64,000 bases of DNA, from assembly GCF_001718195.1 (NCBI RefSeq), contig NZ_MCNV01000023.1, positions 62,001 through 126,000 on the forward strand, given 5' to 3'. Position numbers and translations under genes: made by a program. Shown in pieces: positions 32,582 to 41,963 of the stretch (positions are counted from its first letter, which is position 1; each line of letters starts with the position of its first letter). The notes below the pieces were generated by a model. That model saw only the letters and a program-made list of their open reading frames with translations. It was not told where the DNA came from and searched no databases. The DNA is from Paraburkholderia nodosa (GTDB taxonomy: Bacteria; Pseudomonadota; Gammaproteobacteria; Burkholderiales; Burkholderiaceae).

Positions 32582-33952
32582 ATGGATCAACAAGAAAAGC
32601 GCCCGGATTCCCCCCGTAAAGACACGACGCCGCAGTCCCCCGCTCCGGTCGCCGCGAGGCGCGGCAAGGGCAAGTTCATCGCACTGGGTGTGGTCATCGT
32701 GATCGCCGGCATCGTGCTCGCGCGCTGGCAGCCGTGGAACAAGGCGCTCTCGGGCGGCAACGCCGCACCGGCGGCCGGCGCGCACGCGCGGCGCGGCGGT
32801 CCGGGCGCCATGGCCAACATGCCGCAGCCCGTGAGCGTGGCGACGGCGAAGGCCGGCGACATGCCCATCGTCATCACCGCGCTCGGCACGGTCACGCCGC
32901 TTGCCGACATCACGGTGCGCACGCAACTATCCGGCACGCTTCAGGACGTGTACTTCCAGGAAGGCCAGATGGTGAAAAAGGGCGACGTGCTCGCCCAGAT
33001 CGACCCGCGCCCCTACCAGATCTCGCTCGCCAACGCCGAAGGCCAGCTCGCGCGCGACCAGGCGCTGCTCGCCACGGCGCGCCTCGACCTCAAGCGCTAC
33101 CAGACGCTGCTCTCGCAAGACTCGATCGCGAGCCAGCAGGTCGACACCCAGGCCTCGCTCGTCAAGCAATATGAGGGCACCGTCAAGTCCGATCAGGCCA
33201 GCGTCGATACCTACAAGCTCGACCTGACCTACGCGCGCATCACGGCGCCCGTCTCGGGCCGCGTGGGCCTGCGCCAGGTCGATCCGGGCAACTACGTGAC
33301 GCCCAGCGACACCAACGGCATCGTCGTGCTCACGCAGCTCGAGCCGATCAGCGTGATCTTCACGACTTCGGAGGACAACCTGCCCCCCATCATGAAGCAG
33401 CTGCGCGCGGGCACGAAAATGTCGGTCACGGCCTACGACCGCAGCAACACGACGCTGCTCGAAGCCGGCTCGCTCCAGACCATCGACAACCAGATCGACA
33501 CCACCACGGGCACCGTCAAGCTGCGCGCGAGCTTCACGAACCATGAGCAGGGGCTCTTTCCGAACCAGTTCGTGAACGCGCGCCTGCTCGTCGATACGAT
33601 CCACGACGCCGTGATCGTGCCCACTTCGGCCGTGCTCAACGGCTCGCAGGGGCAGTACGTCTATGTCGCGAAGCCCGATAACACGGTGACGGTGCGGCTC
33701 GTGAAGGTCGGCCCCGTCGATGCCGAACGCACCAGCATCGCCTCGGGCCTCACCGTGGGCGAGCGCGTCGTGACCGACGGCTCCGACCGTCTGCGCGAAG
33801 GCGCGAAGATCACGATTCCCGCCGAGCATCCGCAACACGCTAAGGGAGCGTCGGGAGCGTCGGGAGCGTCGGGAGCCGCGGGCGCGCAAGGCGCATCAGG
33901 GGCCGGCGCGCGTCATGGCCATCGCCACGCCTCGCAGACGCAAGCCCAGTAA
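32582..33952 (+). CDS. mdtA: RND efflux periplasmic adaptor subunit (MdtA-like)
   Basis: The membrane-fusion component of a tripartite RND pump, 456 residues. An N-terminal membrane anchor (FIALGVVIVIAGIVLARW) is followed by a lipoyl domain half (TALGTVTPLADITVRTQLSG), a coiled-coil hairpin (about residues 150-215), the second lipoyl half (YARITAPVSGRVGLRQVDPG), beta-barrel and proximal domains. The last ~35 residues are an unusual collagen-like Gly-Ala-Ser tail encoded by 9-bp repeats (33844-33879), ending in a His-rich stretch (GARHGHRHASQTQAQ). It is the first gene of the operon, and the RND gene starts 6 bp after its stop. Substrates are not readable. Confidence 0.92.
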   Translation: MDQQEKRPDSPRKDTTPQSPAPVAARRGKGKFIALGVVIVIAGIVLARWQPWNKALSGGNAAPAAGAHARRGGPGAMANMPQPVSVATAKAGDMPIVITALGTVTPLADITVRTQLSGTLQDVYFQEGQMVKKGDVLAQIDPRPYQISLANAEGQLARDQALLATARLDLKRYQTLLSQDSIASQQVDTQASLVKQYEGTVKSDQASVDTYKLDLTYARITAPVSGRVGLRQVDPGNYVTPSDTNGIVVLTQLEPISVIFTTSEDNLPPIMKQLRAGTKMSVTAYDRSNTTLLEAGSLQTIDNQIDTTTGTVKLRASFTNHEQGLFPNQFVNARLLVDTIHDAVIVPTSAVLNGSQGQYVYVAKPDNTVTVRLVKVGPVDAERTSIASGLTVGERVVTDGSDRLREGAKITIPAEHPQHAKGASGASGASGAAGAQGASGAGARHGHRHASQTQAQ

Positions 33953-33958
33953 GCCAGC

Positions 33959-36900
33959 ATGAATCCATCCCGCGCCTTTATCCTGCGGCCGGTCGGCACG
34001 GCGCTGCTCATGGCGGCGATCATGCTGGTCGGTCTCGTCGCGCTGCGCTTTCTGCCGCTTTCCGCGCTGCCTGAAGTCGATTACCCGACCATCCAGGTGC
34101 AGACCTTCTACCCGGGGGCGAGTCCGGACGTGATGACGTCCTCGGTCACGGCGCCGCTCGAACGTCAGTTCGGGCAGATGCCGTCGCTCAACCAGATGTC
34201 GTCGCAGAGTTCGGCGGGCTCCTCGGTCATCACGCTCCAGTTCAGCCTCGACCTGCCGCTCGACGTGGCCGAACAGGAAGTGCAGGCCGCCATCAACGCG
34301 GCCGGCAACCTGCTGCCCTCGGACCTGCCCGCGCCGCCGATCTACGCCAAGGTCAACCCCGCCGACGCGCCGATCCTCACGCTCGCGATCACCTCGAAGA
34401 CGCTGCCGCTCACGCAGATCCAGGATCTCGCCGACACCCGCCTCGCGCAGAAGATTTCGCAGGTGGCGGGCGTGGGCCTCGTGAGCCTCTCGGGCGGCCA
34501 GCGCCCGGCCGTGCGCATCCAGGCGAATCCGCGCGCGCTCGCGGCCTACGGCCTGAACCTCGACGACCTGCGCACGAGCATTTCGAACCTGAACGTCAAC
34601 ACGCCCAAGGGCAACTTCGACGGCCCCACGCGCGCCTACACGATCAACGCGAACGACCAGCTGACCGACGCCGACGCCTACAAGGACGCGGTAATCGCCT
34701 ACCGCAACGGCCGCCCCGTCATGCTCACCGACGTCGCGAACATCGTGCAGGGCGCGGAGAACACCAAGCTCGGCGCGTGGGCCGACGGCACCCCCGCCAT
34801 CATCCTGAACGTGCAGCGCCAGCCGGGCGCGAACGTGATCCAGGTGGTGGACAGCATCAAGGCGCTGTTGCCGCAGTTGCAGGAGTCGCTGCCCTCTTCG
34901 CTCGACGTGCAGATCGTCACCGACCGCACCACCACGATCCGCGCCTCGGTGCGCGACGTGCAGTTCGAGCTGCTGATGTCGGTGGTGCTCGTGGTGCTCG
35001 TGATGTACCTGTTCCTCGCGAACATCTACGCCACGATCATTCCGAGCCTTTCGGTGCCGCTATCGCTGATCGGCACGCTCGCGGTCATGTACCTGTGCGG
35101 CTTCTCGCTCGACAACCTGTCGTTGATGGCGCTCACCATCGCGACCGGTTTCGTGGTGGACGACGCCATCGTCATGATCGAGAACATCGCGCGCTACGTG
35201 GAGGCGGGCGACACGCCGCTCGAAGCGGCGCTAAAGGGTTCGAAGCAGATCGGCTTCACCATCATCTCGCTGACGGTGTCGCTGATCGCCGTGCTGATTC
35301 CGCTGCTCTTCATGGGCGACGTGGTGGGCCGCCTGTTCCACGAATTCGCCATCACGCTCGCGGTGACGATCGTGATCTCGGCCGTGGTCTCGCTCACGCT
35401 CGTGCCGATGATGTGCGCGAAAATGCTGCGCCACACGCCGCCGCCCGAAAGCCACCGCTTCGAGGCGCGCGTGCATGCGTTCTTCGACTATGTGATCGGC
35501 CGCTACGGCGTGGCGCTCGAATGGGTGCTCGCACGCCAGCGCCTCACAATGATCGTGTTCCTCATCACACTCGTGCTCACCGGCATTCTCTACGTGATCG
35601 TGCCCAAGGGTTTCTTCCCCGTGCAGGACACGGGCGTGATCCAGGCCATCACACAGATGCCGCAATCGGTGTCGTATGCGTCGATGGCCGAGCGCCAGCA
35701 GGCGCTCGCCGCGGAAATTCTCAAGAACGAGAACGTCGAGAGCCTCACCTCGTTCATCGGCGTGGACGGCACCAATATCACGCTCAACAGCGGCCGCATG
35801 CTCATCAACCTGAAGCCGCGCGACGACCGCAGCGAAACGGCGAGCGAGATTATCCGCGACCTGCAAACGAGTGTGGCCCACGTGCCGGGCGCGACGCTCT
35901 ATATGCAGCCGGTGCAGGACCTCACGATCGACTCGACGGTGAGCCCCACGCAGTATCAGTTCATGCTCACCACGCCGAACATCCAGGACTTCACGACCTG
36001 GGTGCCGAAGCTCGTGCAGCGCCTGAAGCAACTGCCCGAACTCGCGGACGTGGCGACCGACCTGCAGGACCAGGGCAGCTCGGTGTTCATCGAGATCGAC
36101 CGCGCGAGCGCCGCGCGCTACGGCATCACGCCCGCGACGGTGGATAACGCGCTCTACGACGCCTACGGCCAGCGCATCATCTCGACGATCTTCACGCAGT
36201 CGAACCAGTACCGCGTGATTCTCGAAGCCGATCCGGTTCTGCAGCACTACACCGACGCGCTGAATTCGATCTACCTGCCCTCCTCGACCTCGAGCACGGG
36301 CCAGGTGCCGCTCTCGGCCATCGCGAAGTTCCACGAGCGGCCCGCGCCGCTGCTCGTCACGCATCTCTCGCAGTTCCCGGCCACGACGATCTCGTTCAAC
36401 CTGGCTCAGGGCTCCTCGCTCGGCGCGGCGGTGAAGGCGATCCAGCAGGCGGAAAAGGACATCGGCCTGCCGGGCTCGTTCCAGACCCGCTTCCAGGGCG
36501 CCGCGCTCGCGTTCCAGGCGTCGCTGTCCAACGAGCTGTTCCTGATCCTCGCGGCCATCGTCACGATGTATATCGTGCTCGGCGTGCTGTACGAGAGCTT
36601 CGTGCACCCGATCACGATTCTCTCGACGCTGCCGTCGGCCGGGATCGGCGCTTTGCTCGCGCTGATCCTGACCGGGCACGACCTCGACATCATCGGCATC
36701 ATCGGCATCGTGCTCTTGATCGGCATCGTGAAGAAGAACGCCATCATGATGATCGACTTCGCGCTCGAGGCCGAGCGCCACGAAGGCAAGCCGCCGCGCG
36801 AGGCGATCTACCAGGCGTGTCTGCTGCGCTTCCGGCCGATCATGATGACGACGATGGCGGCGCTGCTCGGCGCCGTGCCGCTGATCCTCGGCTACGGCGC

Positions 36901-37081
36901 GGGCAGCGAGCTGCGCCGGCCGCTCGGCATCGCGATTGCGGGCGGCCTGATCGTGAGCCAGGCGCTCACGCTCTTCACGACGCCGGTGATCTACCTCGCG
37001 TTCGACCGGATCGCGCAGCGTCTGCGCCAGCGCTTTGGCGGCGGTTCGCACGGCGCGGCGTCGTCTTCGTCGGAGAGCTGA
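33959..37081 (+). CDS. mdtB: RND efflux permease subunit (MdtB-like)
   Basis: A 1040-residue inner-membrane RND transporter of the HAE1 group, with two six-helix repeats and two large periplasmic loops. It begins MNPSRAFILRPVGTALLMAA. The proton-relay region in TM4 is LSLMALTIATGFVVDDAIVM, with the paired Asp of 'VVDDAIVM' type. The TM10-12 region reads GIVLLIGIVKKNAIMMIDFA. MdtB and MdtC normally assemble as a B2C heterotrimer, and here the next gene is the partner. The length is normal. It is co-transcribed with its neighbours (6-bp and 4-bp gaps). Confidence 0.94.
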   Translation: MNPSRAFILRPVGTALLMAAIMLVGLVALRFLPLSALPEVDYPTIQVQTFYPGASPDVMTSSVTAPLERQFGQMPSLNQMSSQSSAGSSVITLQFSLDLPLDVAEQEVQAAINAAGNLLPSDLPAPPIYAKVNPADAPILTLAITSKTLPLTQIQDLADTRLAQKISQVAGVGLVSLSGGQRPAVRIQANPRALAAYGLNLDDLRTSISNLNVNTPKGNFDGPTRAYTINANDQLTDADAYKDAVIAYRNGRPVMLTDVANIVQGAENTKLGAWADGTPAIILNVQRQPGANVIQVVDSIKALLPQLQESLPSSLDVQIVTDRTTTIRASVRDVQFELLMSVVLVVLVMYLFLANIYATIIPSLSVPLSLIGTLAVMYLCGFSLDNLSLMALTIATGFVVDDAIVMIENIARYVEAGDTPLEAALKGSKQIGFTIISLTVSLIAVLIPLLFMGDVVGRLFHEFAITLAVTIVISAVVSLTLVPMMCAKMLRHTPPPESHRFEARVHAFFDYVIGRYGVALEWVLARQRLTMIVFLITLVLTGILYVIVPKGFFPVQDTGVIQAITQMPQSVSYASMAERQQALAAEILKNENVESLTSFIGVDGTNITLNSGRMLINLKPRDDRSETASEIIRDLQTSVAHVPGATLYMQPVQDLTIDSTVSPTQYQFMLTTPNIQDFTTWVPKLVQRLKQLPELADVATDLQDQGSSVFIEIDRASAARYGITPATVDNALYDAYGQRIISTIFTQSNQYRVILEADPVLQHYTDALNSIYLPSSTSSTGQVPLSAIAKFHERPAPLLVTHLSQFPATTISFNLAQGSSLGAAVKAIQQAEKDIGLPGSFQTRFQGAALAFQASLSNELFLILAAIVTMYIVLGVLYESFVHPITILSTLPSAGIGALLALILTGHDLDIIGIIGIVLLIGIVKKNAIMMIDFALEAERHEGKPPREAIYQACLLRFRPIMMTTMAALLGAVPLILGYGAGSELRRPLGIAIAGGLIVSQALTLFTTPVIYLAFDRIAQRLRQRFGGGSHGAASSSSES

Positions 37082-37085
37082 CGCG

Positions 37086-40000
37086 ATGAATCTCTCGCGC
37101 CCGTTCATCTCGCGCCCCGTCGCGACCACGCTGCTCGCCGTCGGCATCGCGCTGGCCGGCCTCTTCGCGTTCACGAAGCTGCCGGTCGCGCCCTTGCCGC
37201 AGGTGGACTTTCCGACCATCTCCGTGCAGGCCACCTTGCCGGGCGCGAGCCCCGAGACGGTGGCAACCAGCGTGGCGAGCCCGCTGGAGCGGCATCTGGG
37301 CTCGATCGCCGACGTCTCGGAGATGACCTCGCAAAGCTCGGTGGGCAGCACGCGCATCACGCTGCAATTCGGCCTGAACCGCGACATCGACGGCGCGGCG
37401 CGCGACGTGCAGGCGGCGATCAACGCGGCGCGCGCGGACCTGCCCACGAGCCTGCGGCAGAACCCGACCTACCACAAGGTCAACCCCGCCGACGCGCCGA
37501 TTCTGATTCTCGCGCTCACCTCGCCCACGTTGAGCGCGGGCCAGCTCTACGACTCGGCGGCGACGGTGCTGCAGCAGTCGCTCTCGCAGGTGGACGGCGT
37601 GGGCGAAGTCGACGTGAGCGGCTCGGCCAATCCGGCCGTGCGCGTGGAGCTGGAGCCGCATGCGCTCTTTCACTACGGCATCGGCCTCGAGGACGTGCGC
37701 GCCGCGCTCGCCTCGGCCAACGCGAACAGCCCCAAGGGCGATATCGAATTCGGTCCGCAGCGCTTTCAGCTCTACACCAATGACCAGGCGAGCAAGGCGA
37801 GCCAGTACAAGGACCTCGTGATCGCCTACCGCAACGGCGCGGGCGTGAAGCTCTCCGACGTGGGCGAAGTGGTCGATTCGGTGGAAGACCTGCGCAACAT
37901 CGGACTCGCCAACGGCAAGCGTTCCGTGCTCGTGATCCTCTACCGCCAGCCGGGCGCGAACATCATCGAGACCGTGGACCGCGTGATCGCCATGCTGCCG
38001 CAGCTCAAGGCGTCGCTGCCCGCCGACGTCGAGGTGATCCCGACGTCCGACCGCTCGGTCACGATCCGCTCCTCGCTCAAGGACACCGAGCGCACGCTCA
38101 TGATCGCCGTGGCGCTCGTCGTGATGGTGGTGTTCCTGTTCCTGCGCAACTGGCGCGCGACGCTCATTCCGAGCGTGGCCGTGCCCATCTCGATCATCGG
38201 CACCTTCGCGGCGATGTACCTGATGGGCTTTTCGCTCGACAACCTCTCGCTGATGGCGCTCACCATCGCGACCGGCTTCGTCGTCGACGACGCCATCGTC
38301 GTGCTCGAGAACATCTCGCGGCATATCGAAAACGGCGTGCCGCGCATGAAGGCGGCGCTGCTCGGCGCGCGCGAAGTGGGCTTCACGGTGCTCTCGATCA
38401 GCGTCTCGCTCGTCGCCGTGTTCCTGCCCATTTTGCTGATGGGCGGCATTGTCGGGCGCCTGTTCCGCGAGTTCGCGCTCACGCTCTCGCTCGCCATTGC
38501 GGTGTCGCTCGCCGTCTCTCTCACGCTCACGCCGATGATGTGCTCGCGCCTGCTCGAAGAAGCGCACGAGAAGAAGGAAGAAGGCCGCTTCGCGCAGTGG
38601 CTCGAGCGCGGCTTCCAGCGCATGCAGGGCGGCTACGAGCGCACGCTCGGCTGGGCGCTGGCGCATCCGTTCGTCATCCTGCTCACGCTCGTCGCGACCA
38701 TCGCGCTGAACGTCGCGCTCTACGTGATCGTGCCCAAGGGCTTCTTCCCGCAGCAGGACACGGGGCGCCTCGTCGGCGGCATCCAGGCCGACCAGTCCAC
38801 CTCGTTCCAGGCGATGAAGGTGAAGTTCGCCGAGATGATGCGCATCGTGCAGGCGAACCCCGCCGTGGAATCGGTCGCGGGATTCTCGGGCGGGCGCGCG
38901 ACCAACTCGGGCTTCATGTTCGTCTCGCTCAAGCCCAAGAGCGAGCGCAAGATTTCCGCCGACGAAGTGATCGCGCAACTGCGCGGGCCGCTCTCGAACG
39001 TGGCGGGCGCGCGAACCTTCCTGCAAGCGGTGCAGGATATTCGCGTGGGCGGCCGGCAGTCGAACGCGCAGTACCAGTTCACGCTGCTCGCGGACAACAC
39101 CGCCGACCTCTACAAGTGGGGGCCGAAGCTCACCGAAGCGCTGCAGGCGCGCCCCGAACTCGCCGACGTGAATTCGGACCAGCAGCAAGGCGGCCTCGAA
39201 TCGATGATCAACATCGACCGGCAGAGCGCCGCGCGGCTGAACATCACGCCCTCGCAGATCGACAACACGCTTTACGACGCGTTCGGCCAGCGCCAGGTCT
39301 CGACGATCTACAACCCGCTCAACCAGTACCACGTGGTGATGGAAGTCGCGCCGAAATACTGGCAGAGCCCGACCATGCTCAACGAGATCTGGGTGAGCAC
39401 CTCGGGCGGCACGGCGAGCGGCGCGCAGAGCACCAACGCGACGGCGGGCACGGTGACGGGCCCCACCACCGCCAAGACGGGCGGCACGGCCGCCACCACG
39501 GCGACGAGCGCCGCGGCCATCGCAGCCGACTCCGCGCGCAACCTCGCGACCAACTCGCTCGCCGCGAGCGGCAAGTCGAGCGCGTCGTCGGGCGCGGCTG
39601 TGTCCACGTCGAAGGAAACGATGGTGCCGCTCTCGTCGCTCGCCTCGTTCGGCCCCGGCACCACGCCGCTTTCGGTGAATCACCAGAGCCAGTTCGTGGC
39701 CTCGACGATCTCGTTCAACCTGCCGCCCGGCAAATCGCTCTCCGACGCCACCCAGGCGATTTACGACACGATGGGCGAGATCGGCATGCCCGCGACGATC
39801 CACGGCAGCTTCCAGGGCACGGCGCAGGCGTTCCAGCAGTCGCTCGATAACCAGCCGCTGCTGATTCTCGCGGCGCTCGCGGCCGTGTATATCGTGTTGG
39901 GCATTCTGTACGAGAGCTATATCCACCCGCTCACGATTCTCTCCACCCTGCCCTCGGCGGGCGTGGGCGCGCTGCTCGCGCTGCTGCTCTTCAAGACGGA

Positions 40001-40385
40001 GTTCAGCATCATCGCGCTGATCGGCGTGATTCTGCTGATCGGCATCGTGAAGAAGAACGCGATCATGATGGTGGACTTCGCGATCCAGGCGTCGCGTGAG
40101 GGGCTGAGCTCGCGCGACGCGATTCACCAGGCCTGCCTGCTGCGCTTCCGGCCGATCATGATGACGACCTGTGCGGCGCTGCTCGGCGCGCTGCCGCTCG
40201 CGTTCGGGCGCGGCGAAGGTGCGGAGTTGCGCGCGCCGCTCGGTATCTCGATCGTGGGCGGGCTGATCGTGAGCCAGATGCTCACGCTCTATACGACGCC
40301 GGTGGTGTACCTGTACATGGACCGGCTGCGCGTGTGGTGGGATGCGAAGCGCGGGCGCGCGGCGCCCGCGGCGCAAGTGGAGTGA
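37086..40385 (+). CDS. mdtC: RND efflux permease subunit (MdtC-like) with low-complexity insertion
   Basis: The partner RND subunit, 1099 residues from the ATG at 37086. The start is chosen because MNLSRPFISRPVATTLLAVG is the conserved N-terminus and lies 4 bp after mdtB. The TM4 relay is LMALTIATGFVVDDAIVVLE and the second-half signature is IGIVKKNAIMMVDFAIQASR. It is some 60-70 residues longer than typical MdtC because residues ~772-842 are a Thr/Ala/Ser/Gly insertion (GTASGAQSTNATAGTVTG, then AATTATSAAAIAADSARN) in the second periplasmic loop. The operon ends here with a terminator. No TolC/OprM-type outer-membrane gene follows, so an unlinked channel must be used. Confidence 0.93.
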   Translation: MNLSRPFISRPVATTLLAVGIALAGLFAFTKLPVAPLPQVDFPTISVQATLPGASPETVATSVASPLERHLGSIADVSEMTSQSSVGSTRITLQFGLNRDIDGAARDVQAAINAARADLPTSLRQNPTYHKVNPADAPILILALTSPTLSAGQLYDSAATVLQQSLSQVDGVGEVDVSGSANPAVRVELEPHALFHYGIGLEDVRAALASANANSPKGDIEFGPQRFQLYTNDQASKASQYKDLVIAYRNGAGVKLSDVGEVVDSVEDLRNIGLANGKRSVLVILYRQPGANIIETVDRVIAMLPQLKASLPADVEVIPTSDRSVTIRSSLKDTERTLMIAVALVVMVVFLFLRNWRATLIPSVAVPISIIGTFAAMYLMGFSLDNLSLMALTIATGFVVDDAIVVLENISRHIENGVPRMKAALLGAREVGFTVLSISVSLVAVFLPILLMGGIVGRLFREFALTLSLAIAVSLAVSLTLTPMMCSRLLEEAHEKKEEGRFAQWLERGFQRMQGGYERTLGWALAHPFVILLTLVATIALNVALYVIVPKGFFPQQDTGRLVGGIQADQSTSFQAMKVKFAEMMRIVQANPAVESVAGFSGGRATNSGFMFVSLKPKSERKISADEVIAQLRGPLSNVAGARTFLQAVQDIRVGGRQSNAQYQFTLLADNTADLYKWGPKLTEALQARPELADVNSDQQQGGLESMINIDRQSAARLNITPSQIDNTLYDAFGQRQVSTIYNPLNQYHVVMEVAPKYWQSPTMLNEIWVSTSGGTASGAQSTNATAGTVTGPTTAKTGGTAATTATSAAAIAADSARNLATNSLAASGKSSASSGAAVSTSKETMVPLSSLASFGPGTTPLSVNHQSQFVASTISFNLPPGKSLSDATQAIYDTMGEIGMPATIHGSFQGTAQAFQQSLDNQPLLILAALAAVYIVLGILYESYIHPLTILSTLPSAGVGALLALLLFKTEFSIIALIGVILLIGIVKKNAIMMVDFAIQASREGLSSRDAIHQACLLRFRPIMMTTCAALLGALPLAFGRGEGAELRAPLGISIVGGLIVSQMLTLYTTPVVYLYMDRLRVWWDAKRGRAAPAAQVE

Positions 40386-40408
40386 GCGAGCGCTCCCGCA
40401 GTTGAAGA

Positions 40409-40438
40409 CGGCTGAAGCGTGGCTTCAGCCGTTTTTTT
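40409..40438 (+). terminator. Intrinsic terminator of the mdtABC operon
   Basis: Perfect 10-bp stem CGGCTGAAGC (40409-40418) with GCTTCAGCCG (40422-40431), loop GTG, then seven T. It overlaps the stop codon (40437-40439) of the convergent YkvA-like gene. Confidence 0.9.
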
Positions 40439-40700
40439 ATGCGCGTGCCTGGCGAGGCCGCGGCTGGCGCAAATGCGCAGGCAGGCAACGCACGATCAGG
40501 TGCAGCACGAGCGGCACGATGATGCCGTCGTCCACGACACCGGCGACCGGCATCGCGATATTGAACGGGTCGAGCGCATAGAGCGCGAGCAGCGCCGTGG
40601 CGGGCACGAGCCACACGGGACGCCCCGGCTGGCGCAGCGCGTGCCACAGCACGCGCGCATCGCCCTTCACCACATGCCATAGCAACGCGATACGTTTCAT
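40437..40700 (-). CDS. YkvA-family (DUF1232) small membrane protein
   Basis: An 87-residue protein. The DUF1232 core is TALLALYALDPFNIAMPVAG followed by VVDDGIIVPLVLHLIVRCLP, i.e. a hydrophobic hairpin with the typical 'D-P-x-x-x-P...DD' spacing. Function is unknown for the family. The start MKRIALLW at 40700 has an AGGAG site. A longer frame upstream overlaps the next gene and is not conserved. Its stop codon lies inside the mdtABC terminator, so the two transcripts end against each other. Confidence 0.82.
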   Translation of the reverse strand: MKRIALLWHVVKGDARVLWHALRQPGRPVWLVPATALLALYALDPFNIAMPVAGVVDDGIIVPLVLHLIVRCLPAHLRQPRPRQARA

Positions 40701-40752
40701 CTGCTTTCTCCTTGCGGCTGGCGCGATCGATGCGATCGGTGCGCTCGCCGAC

Positions 40753-41295
40753 TCAATGCTGCTCGTGACCCGGTGCGTCCGAGCGCGAGGTCCTGACCAC
40801 GAGCCCATCCGGCGCGAAATGGGCGTTGAACATGCCGTCCCCCGCCACACCGCCTTCGGCCCAGTGCCAGCTCCATACTTCCTCGTGGCTCAGCGCATAT
40901 TTTGCTACCGTGGCCGGCTTGCCGAGCAGGCGCCGCACTTCGTCCTGCGTCATGCCAGGCACGACCTGAGCGATATTCTGCGCCGTGAGCGCCTGGGTCA
41001 TCGCCACGAGCTTGCCGTTCGCGTCGAAGTCGAGCATCCACGTGGTGAGGCCGTTGGGCCCGCGCGGGTATTCGAGGCGCTGCGCGCCGTCGTCGTCCTC
41101 CCACACCATTTCGGGCTTGCCCGCCTGCCGGCGCACGTCCTCGACCGTCGACGCGCCAATGCGCAGGCCGCCGAACGCCATCGAATCGGGCTTGATCGCG
41201 TTGACGGCGTCGGCGACCTTTTGCTGGTCGCACGCCGCGAGCAGCGTGGCGCAGACGGCGATCAAGGCCGCCGCGATCCAGGGTTTTCGTGACAT
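40753..41295 (-). CDS. BamE/SmpA-like lipoprotein
   Basis: A 180-residue predicted lipoprotein: signal MSRKPWIAAALIAVCATLLA with lipobox LAAC (lipidated Cys before DQQK). The mature part contains two short similar units, MAFGGLRIGASTVEDVRRQA followed by GKPEMVWEDD, and AQVVPGMTQDEVRRLLGKPA. Each resembles the 'G-M-t-x-x-e-V-x-x-l-l-G-x-P' signature of the SmpA/OmlA (BamE) fold. It is not BamE itself, which is shorter with a single unit. A role in the envelope is likely but unproven. The start ATG at 41295 precedes the signal peptide directly. Confidence 0.82.
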   Translation of the reverse strand: MSRKPWIAAALIAVCATLLAACDQQKVADAVNAIKPDSMAFGGLRIGASTVEDVRRQAGKPEMVWEDDDGAQRLEYPRGPNGLTTWMLDFDANGKLVAMTQALTAQNIAQVVPGMTQDEVRRLLGKPATVAKYALSHEEVWSWHWAEGGVAGDGMFNAHFAPDGLVVRTSRSDAPGHEQH

Positions 41296-41365
41296 ATCCA
41301 GTCTGCGTTGCCGGGAAGTAGTTGGGACAGCGCTGCGCCCGGATCGTTCAGCGCCGCCGCCGCGC

Positions 41366-41833
41366 TCAGAGTTTTTGCGCAATCGCCAGCGTGAAAATAC
41401 GCGCCCAGCGCTTCGCTTCGCGCTCGCTTGGCATCGGCAATTGCCAGAGCGGGCGCTTCGGGTCGGCCACTCGCAGCGCCACGTGCCAGCCGTTGGCATC
41501 GCGCGCCGCCTGGGCGCCTTGCAGGTCGGCGAAGATATACGCGCCATGCGCGCCGCCCTGCGTCAGCTCGCAGAAGCGCTTGCCCGCCGCGAGACGGGCC
41601 TCGCCCCAGGCGCCGGCCACGCGGTGTGTCCAGTCGCCTTCGCCGCGCACATTGGGCGCCACGTCGCGCATCCGGCGCCACACCCAGGCGATGAGCGCGG
41701 CGAACAACGCTGCGGCAACCACCGCTGCGCCCACGGCAACGCCCGTGCCGAAGTGCGCCGCGATGGCGTTGAAGGACCAGTACGCGCCGTAGACGAGCGC
41801 GGCAAAGGCAAGTAGAACGACGACGATCGGCAT
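41366..41833 (-). CDS. Hypothetical membrane protein with two transmembrane helices
   Basis: A 155-residue protein with two N-terminal helices (PIVVVLLAFAALVYGAYWSF and GVAVGAAVVAAALFAALIAW) and a soluble C-terminal part (KRFCELTQGGAHGAYIFADL, then LWQLPMPSEREAKRWARIF). No family recognised. It lies upstream of the BamE-like lipoprotein on the same strand, with a 70-bp gap, and may be co-transcribed with it. Confidence 0.7.
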   Translation of the reverse strand: MPIVVVLLAFAALVYGAYWSFNAIAAHFGTGVAVGAAVVAAALFAALIAWVWRRMRDVAPNVRGEGDWTHRVAGAWGEARLAAGKRFCELTQGGAHGAYIFADLQGAQAARDANGWHVALRVADPKRPLWQLPMPSEREAKRWARIFTLAIAQKL

Positions 41834-41963
41834 GCGAGGAATCCGTGCGGCGGGAGAGAAAAACCAGGGCGAAACGCGGAGGGACGACTGGGACAGATCG
41901 CGACGAGGCCCGCGCGCGTGGCGGGCCTCATGGCTTACTACGGTTTGCGATAACTCGCGATCC

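Noticed and set aside
36975..40376. 1133-codon open frame on the minus strand opposite mdtC
   Set aside because: Arg/His/Glu-rich composition with no family similarity. It is an antisense shadow of a GC-rich RND gene, as are the frames at 35231-37447 (minus), 2944-4980 (plus) and 51516-54917 (plus).
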